Shown piece after piece: positions 59,666-64,000 of a stretch of DNA of 64,000 nt. The stretch is from positions 124,001-188,000 of the forward strand of contig URXV01000001.1 in assembly GCA_900551865.1 (NCBI GenBank), written 5' to 3'. Positions within the stretch are counted from its first letter, which is position 1. Each line of letters begins with the position of its first letter. The position numbers were made by a program, and so were the translations under genes. The stretch comes from an uncultured Rickettsiales bacterium. GTDB lineage: Bacteria; Pseudomonadota; Alphaproteobacteria; RF32; CAG-239. Below the pieces are notes generated by a model. It had not been told where the DNA came from, searched no databases, and was given only the letters and a program-made list of their open reading frames with translations.

Positions 59666-61440
59666 GGCATATTTCCATTAACGGTTTGGCGAGAGGCTTC
59701 TGGGTTGCGGTGCGGCACCTGGGGTGAGGCATTTTGAGCGGGCGGTTTTTTCTTGGTGTCAGGGGAGGGGGATACGGGGAAAGGCACTCCGGGAGCAAGC
59801 AGTTCAAACTGACGGGTAAGCAATTCCTTGCCGTTTGTGGTCAAGGCTATGATGGCGTAGTTGTGGTCGACATAAACAGAATTGACGGCGGGCCATGTTT
59901 TAATACGGCGGGTGAGGAAGTCTGCCATTTGCGGCGTTATTTCTTCGGGACGGATAGCGGTACCTTCGCGGACATAGTCGTACGGGGCGTAGAAATTATA
60001 GTATTCAAAGGCAATCCAATGGCGGGTATATGGCGCCTGCAGCATATAGTAGCCGTATTTTTCGTTTACCGACGGTTGGTAGTAACGGGAATGCAGGGGG
60101 ATTTCTCCAGCCTGAATAACGGTATACTGGTTTGCGGGGGAAAAGTCCTTATGATTCTGAATACGAGCAGTCAGACGTTCCAAAAGTTTGTTTTCGGCGG
60201 TAAAGCCAAAGAAATGGGTTTTGGCAAAATTGAGGTTCAGGTTAATACTGATGATAAGCAACAAAACAGCGGATAAATAGGCAAAATTTTTGAGCACTTG
60301 CGAGCCGAAGCGGTGCAGATAGAAAAGGCAGAAGAGGATAAGAACCGGATAGCCGTAAAAGTCTGTCCGTGCCATATAGGCAGCCGGGTCATCCATGGCA
60401 AAAGGGGCATCCGGAGCAGATTTGGCAAGCCAAGCGGAAAATTTCAGACATAGCGGAAGGGCAGCGATTAATAAGGGGGCAAGAACCTTTTTCCATACGG
60501 AAAACCGGGAGTAAGCAGGCGTATCGGCGGAAGGTGCTGATTTTGCAAATATCGGCAGGCAAAATGAGATTCCTGCCAGTAAAATAATTGCGGAGATTAA
60601 AATTTTGAATGGCAGAGGAAGAAAAGGCCGGGGTTGGAAGAAATCGGCGACGGCGTTTTTCAGCGTTTCGGGCAGTTTGGCAATCAGTTCAGGTACGGTG
60701 GATGCCTGGCTGTTATACAGTTGCATCATATAATGGTGCTCCTGTAAAAAGGAAAACACCAGTTTTAATCCGGCCAACGAAAGCAGCAGACAGACGGCGA
60801 ACGGCAAAGTCTGCCGTATTATGGTGCGTCCGCAGGTCGGCTGTGCCGTCAGGTTAAGGATGGTAAGACAGGTGGCGGAGATAACAAACAGGTTGACTGA
60901 AGCAGGATATCCTCCCAGCGCGAATAAAAGCAATAGCGTACCGCAGAGCGTGAAAATGACAGGACGAGAGCCGGACGCTTTTTGGCAGCACAGCAGGGAT
61001 ATGGCTATGATTAACGGCCAGGACAACAGGCTGAAAGTTATGAAATGAAAATACAGCAGTTCTGCGGCGAAGGGAAGCCCCGCGGCAGCGGACAGGAACA
61101 GCGCGGCAACGGCCGGCCGTACAGAGAAGGCGAAGAAGCGTCGGTACAACAGGAACAATGCAGCCGTATAAAAAATGAATCCCAGCAGGATATTCAGGAT
61201 AGGAAGAATCTTTCCGTCCAGAAGCAGGTTTAGAAGAATGTATTGCGAAAAGCGCCCTTCAATCAGCCCGGACAACAGGGGGTTGCCTTGTATAAGCGGC
61301 AGCCAGTCGTGATTTCCCCATATAAAGTTTACTAAAAGCGGCGAAAAACACAGGCACAACAGACCGAAAGCGGTTATGACAGGGAGATACCGTTCCGGAG
61401 AGAGAGAAAATAGCGAATTTGCGGGTACAGGCTGCTGCAT
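59662..61440 (-). CDS. GtrII-like membrane glycosyltransferase, paralogue 3
   Basis: The 592-residue multi-spanning protein shares VNFIWGNHDWLP, SGLIEGRFSQYIL, DGKILPILNILLGF and ALGGYPASVNL with its paralogues. It has a Pro/Lys-rich C-terminal tail after the VYVDHNYAIIALTTNG strand. It is the first gene of the minus-strand gtr-like run and overlaps paralogue 2 by four bases. Confidence 0.75.
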   Translation of the reverse strand: MQQPVPANSLFSLSPERYLPVITAFGLLCLCFSPLLVNFIWGNHDWLPLIQGNPLLSGLIEGRFSQYILLNLLLDGKILPILNILLGFIFYTAALFLLYRRFFAFSVRPAVAALFLSAAAGLPFAAELLYFHFITFSLLSWPLIIAISLLCCQKASGSRPVIFTLCGTLLLLFALGGYPASVNLFVISATCLTILNLTAQPTCGRTIIRQTLPFAVCLLLSLAGLKLVFSFLQEHHYMMQLYNSQASTVPELIAKLPETLKNAVADFFQPRPFLPLPFKILISAIILLAGISFCLPIFAKSAPSADTPAYSRFSVWKKVLAPLLIAALPLCLKFSAWLAKSAPDAPFAMDDPAAYMARTDFYGYPVLILFCLFYLHRFGSQVLKNFAYLSAVLLLIISINLNLNFAKTHFFGFTAENKLLERLTARIQNHKDFSPANQYTVIQAGEIPLHSRYYQPSVNEKYGYYMLQAPYTRHWIAFEYYNFYAPYDYVREGTAIRPEEITPQMADFLTRRIKTWPAVNSVYVDHNYAIIALTTNGKELLTRQFELLAPGVPFPVSPSPDTKKKPPAQNASPQVPHRNPEASRQTVNGNMP

Positions 61441-61477
61441 ACTGTTGTTTTGCGGTTTAATGGTTAATGTTATTGTA

Positions 61478-61505
61478 TTGACACTTTAGCGGGGAAAAGT
61501 ATAAG
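61478..61505 (+). promoter_or_regulatory. Promoter of the DUF192 gene
   Basis: TTGACA (61478-61483), a 16-base spacer and TATAAG (61500-61505), with the coding start about 70 bases further. The match is good. Confidence 0.7.
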
Positions 61506-61577
61506 ATATGGTAAATATTCGGGAAGATTTTGCCGTGAGCTTTTGCGCCTGAAAGCCACCGCCAGAAGAGGAATGAA

Positions 61578-62114
61578 ATGTTTGCAGATACAGAAATGCG
61601 CCGGGTTTGGAGCCAATGCGGAAAAAAGGGGCTTATCGTCAAGGCCGCGCTTGTTTGCGTATGTGTTTTGATGACGGCCGAATTCGGGTGGTGCGGAAAT
61701 TATAAAGGAATGGGAAATAAAAGCCCGGAAGCGGTGCGGAGCGGTATGCAAAATATGAAAATTCATATTGCGGATAAGGTGTCATATACGGTTAAGGCGG
61801 CAAAGACAGCCGAAGAATTGAGAACAGGGTTGATGAATGTGCGCAACCTTTCAGACAATGCGGGGATGCTCTTTGACTTACGGCAGTATCCCGGTGCGTC
61901 CATGTGGATGAAAAATACATATATTCCTTTGGATATGCTTTTTATCGGCTGCGATTGGAAAGTGGTTGATATTTATGAGAATGCGAAACCTCTCTCCCTT
62001 CGCAGAATCGGCAGTTCAAAGCCGTTTTGCTATGTTTTGGAAATCAGCGGCGGCAATGCCGCTGTTGCGGGAATTGCAGCGGGCGATGAGGTTATGCCCG
62101 ACCGTCCGATATGA
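61578..62114 (+). CDS. DUF192 family exported protein
   Basis: The 178-residue product has an N-terminal hydrophobic segment (about residues 19-37) and a DUF192 domain with TAEELRTGLMNVRNL, GMLFDLRQYPGASMWMKNT and IPLDMLFI. The function of this family is not established. A GAGGAATGA site precedes the ATG. The BOF-family gene follows 68 bases later on the same strand. Confidence 0.88.
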   Translation: MFADTEMRRVWSQCGKKGLIVKAALVCVCVLMTAEFGWCGNYKGMGNKSPEAVRSGMQNMKIHIADKVSYTVKAAKTAEELRTGLMNVRNLSDNAGMLFDLRQYPGASMWMKNTYIPLDMLFIGCDWKVVDIYENAKPLSLRRIGSSKPFCYVLEISGGNAAVAGIAAGDEVMPDRPI

Positions 62115-62182
62115 AATAATGTTCTATTGAATCTTCCTTCTGTCAAAATATATTAGAGCTGTTAGATTAACAGGAGGAAAAT

Positions 62183-62590
62183 ATGAAAAAATTTTTATTT
62201 TTGCTGATGGCGGGCACAATGCTTTGCGGTGGTGCCTATGCCAAACATGACTGTGATTGCAGCGACTGCCGGGCTAAGATGGAGCGCAAAATGATGACCG
62301 GCGGGCAGGGCGGCTTTGTTGATGCGGCAGCGAAACCGCTGAGCGTAGCCGAGGTTCAGAAACTTTCCGATGATGCCTATGTAACGATGGAAGGGTATAT
62401 TACCAAAAGGCTTTCTGATGACGAGTACAATTTTACCGACGGAACCAATAATGTTACGGTTGAAATTGACGATAAAGACTGGCGCGGCCTGAAGGTTACC
62501 CCGAAAGACAAAATTATAGTCAATGGCAAAGTTGATAAAGACCTTACCAGTTTTAAGGTTGAGGTTAAATCTCTTACTTTGGCTAACTAA
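62183..62590 (+). CDS. Periplasmic BOF/YgiW-type OB-fold protein
   Basis: The 135-residue product has a signal peptide (about the first 20 residues, ending AYA). A short cysteine cluster (CDCSDC) follows, then a BOF domain with YVTMEGYITKRLSDDEYNFTDG and DKIIVNGKVDKDLTSFKVEV. YgiW/YdeI-type proteins are linked to stress tolerance. The cysteine cluster next to the signal peptide is uncommon and might bind metal. The ribosome binding site is AGGAGGAAA. Confidence 0.88.
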   Translation: MKKFLFLLMAGTMLCGGAYAKHDCDCSDCRAKMERKMMTGGQGGFVDAAAKPLSVAEVQKLSDDAYVTMEGYITKRLSDDEYNFTDGTNNVTVEIDDKDWRGLKVTPKDKIIVNGKVDKDLTSFKVEVKSLTLAN

Positions 62591-62593
62591 TGG

Positions 62594-62624
62594 CAAATGT
62601 CTGCCGATTAGCGGCAGACATTTG
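62594..62624. terminator. Long palindrome after the BOF gene
   Basis: A 13-bp perfect stem CAAATGTCTGCCG/CGGCAGACATTTG with a five-base loop lies three bases after the stop codon. The following T run is short, so termination is likely but not certain. Confidence 0.6.
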
Positions 62625-62766
62625 TTAATGCGTGCGTTCCGTTTAAGGCGAATGTTTCACCAGACAGGTATATTCGGCTTGAACGGAAACGCCGCTTGCA
62701 GATGCAGACATTTGGCTGGATACGCTGCCTGTAGACAGGCTTTCCGGTGGGTAACCGGCAGAGCGG

Positions 62767-62988
62767 CTAATCTTTATGGCGGAAAGTGATACGCCCCTTG
62801 GTTAAGTCATAGGGGGTCATTTCAATATCAACCTTGTCGCCAACCATAACGCGGATACGGAATTTACGCATCTTTCCTGCGGTATGGGCTAAGATTTCAA
62901 CGCCGTTTTCCAACCTTACCCTGAACATGGCGTTTGGGAGCTTTTCAATGACGTCTCCCGTGAATTCCAGCAGTTCTTCTTTGCTCAT
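62767..62988 (-). CDS. infA: Translation initiation factor IF-1
   Basis: IF-1 is an OB-fold protein that blocks the A site of the 30S subunit during initiation. The 73-residue product has FTGDVIEKLPNAMFRVRLEN and HTAGKMRKFRIRV, fully typical. It starts after AAGGA. It is not linked to the ribosomal operon in this window. Confidence 0.98.
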   Translation of the reverse strand: MSKEELLEFTGDVIEKLPNAMFRVRLENGVEILAHTAGKMRKFRIRVMVGDKVDIEMTPYDLTKGRITFRHKD

Positions 62989-63036
62989 TTAGTATTCCTT
63001 ATAAATTCTTTTTTCTGCTATATATACTGCAAAATC

Positions 63037-64000
63037 TTATTTTACAAGCATTTTTTGCGATTTGTGGCGCGGAATTGTGATTTCGAAGCAGGAACCGACG
63101 TTTTCGGTGCTGCTGACGGTAATTTTGGCGTTTAGTTTGAGTACCAAATCTTTGACAATTGCCAACCCGAGCCCCGTTCCTTTTTTTTCATTATCCGGCG
63201 ACGAAGAATAGAAAGGTTCAAATATGTGTTTTAGGGCATTTTTAGAAATGCCGCAGCCGCTGTCTTTGATGCTGATAATCAGGTCGTCTCTGTTTGTATT
63301 GGTTTTTATTTCAAGCGTGCCGCCGTCCGGCATTGCATGGACAGCATTTTGAAGAAGGTTGAGGATTATCATTTTGAAATCCGTTTCGTTGCCGTAGATT
63401 TCTTCTTTGACGTTAGAAAAATTTTGGGTCAGGACAATTCCTTTGCTTTTTATATCGTAGTCTAAAAGCGACAAGATGTCGGTAATTTCCGCGATGACAT
63501 TGAATGTCGTATTTGTCTGTTCGGTGTTGCGAGACAATTTCAGCAGCCGTTCGGGAACTTTTATGCAGTCTTTTATCTGTCCGGAAATCATATTAAGGTA
63601 TTTTTTTTCTTCGGATTCATTATCAGGGGCAGAATAGTATTTCTGGAGAATGCCGTCCAAAATCAGATTTATGGCGCCGAGATTGTTTTTCATTTCATGA
63701 GCCAGAGATGTTGCCAGGAAGCCCAATGAGGAAATTTTTTGCTGGTGCGAGTAATTTATGTTGTCGCTTAAATCGCGAAAAGATTCGACAATACCGAATT
63801 TTCCGTTCAAGTGGATGCGTGCAGAGTTTACGGACAGCGGCCGGTTATTTACGCTGTGTATGGTTTTCATCCCCGAAGATTTTGACTTTTGCAGTTCTTT
63901 TAACGGGCAAAGATAAAGACTGGCGCTGCAAGGGCATTGGGTTTCGCCGTTGTATGCCCCGTAACATTTTGCCGATTTGAACAAATATTGTTTTTTGATA
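63037..64000 (-). CDS. Sensor histidine kinase, C-terminal part (start beyond window)
   Basis: The open frame continues beyond position 64000, so the start is outside. The visible 320 residues begin in a PAS-like region with cysteines in the order CYGAYNGETQCPC and CPL, as in PAS domains that may bind a cofactor. A HisKA domain follows (H in LAHEMKNNLGAI) and then an HATPase domain with LLQNAVHAMPDGG, DSGCGIS and GTGLGLAIVKDL. No receiver domain follows. It lies upstream of infA on the same strand. Confidence 0.9.
   Translation of the reverse strand, partial: IKKQYLFKSAKCYGAYNGETQCPCSASLYLCPLKELQKSKSSGMKTIHSVNNRPLSVNSARIHLNGKFGIVESFRDLSDNINYSHQQKISSLGFLATSLAHEMKNNLGAINLILDGILQKYYSAPDNESEEKKYLNMISGQIKDCIKVPERLLKLSRNTEQTNTTFNVIAEITDILSLLDYDIKSKGIVLTQNFSNVKEEIYGNETDFKMIILNLLQNAVHAMPDGGTLEIKTNTNRDDLIISIKDSGCGISKNALKHIFEPFYSSSPDNEKKGTGLGLAIVKDLVLKLNAKITVSSTENVGSCFEITIPRHKSQKMLVK

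Noticed and set aside
1..64000. CRISPR array, insertion sequence or prophage.
   Set aside because: No regularly spaced identical repeats, transposase, integrase or phage structural gene was seen in the window.

Overview
The window looks like a chromosomal segment of an alphaproteobacterium with a mid-range GC content. Evidence for the class is a CckA-type hybrid histidine kinase with the HDFNN phosphoacceptor, an Hda/DnaA-related protein, a MipZ relative and many alphaproteobacterial-type ribosomal proteins. The tRNA-His gene keeps the ordinary G-1:C73 pair, which argues against the Rhizobiales/Rhodobacterales/Caulobacterales group, where that pair is typically lost. A Rhodospirillales-like or other early-branching, possibly host-associated lineage is an inference only.

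Positions 1-9104 hold a minus-strand housekeeping block: dacA-like peptidase, degenerate mipZ, pgm, cckA, hda, truB, rpsO and pnp (cut by the window edge), mostly overlapping or closely spaced. A tRNA-His gene follows. Next to it is an AT-rich accessory patch (about 9337-11414) with a large structured RNA in front of a lipoprotein gene, a small membrane protein, and then an XRE regulator divergent from a gene with a ParB/sulfiredoxin-like motif, sharing a perfect palindromic operator.

Positions 13209-22568 are a complete S10-spc ribosomal protein operon from rpsJ to rplO. It stops at a strong terminator right after rplO, so secY, adk, rpsM, rpsK, rpoA and rplQ are not here. A 70-nt foldable spacer lies between rpmD and rplO.

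Positions 22600-36300 are accessory: degenerate repeats, a second diverged copy of the structured RNA in front of an exported-protein gene, a subtilase-like protein lacking recognisable catalytic His and Ser, a GNAT acetyltransferase, an HD hydrolase, orphan proteins, three ABC proteins (two forming an overlapping exporter pair) and a membrane-anchored glycosyltransferase. Positions 36370-53337 mix core genes (groES, groEL, dnaK, ugd, a divergent metK homologue) with surface proteins (an autotransporter with an unusual N-terminus, a protein of about 20 MORN-like repeats, a flotillin-like protein). Positions 55203-61440 hold three paralogous GtrII-like membrane proteins and one GtrB-like bactoprenol glycosyltransferase, a probable surface-polysaccharide decoration locus. 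The window ends with DUF192 and BOF-family exported proteins, infA and a partial sensor kinase.

The best candidate for something undescribed is the pair of structured RNAs (9725-10016 plus strand; 23361-23609 minus strand). They share at least eight helices with compensatory changes, both end in an intrinsic-terminator hairpin, and both lie directly upstream of a gene for an exported protein. In the first copy a conserved strand can also pair with the downstream gene's Shine-Dalgarno sequence. This is what a riboswitch-like leader class would look like, though stand-alone sRNA is not excluded.
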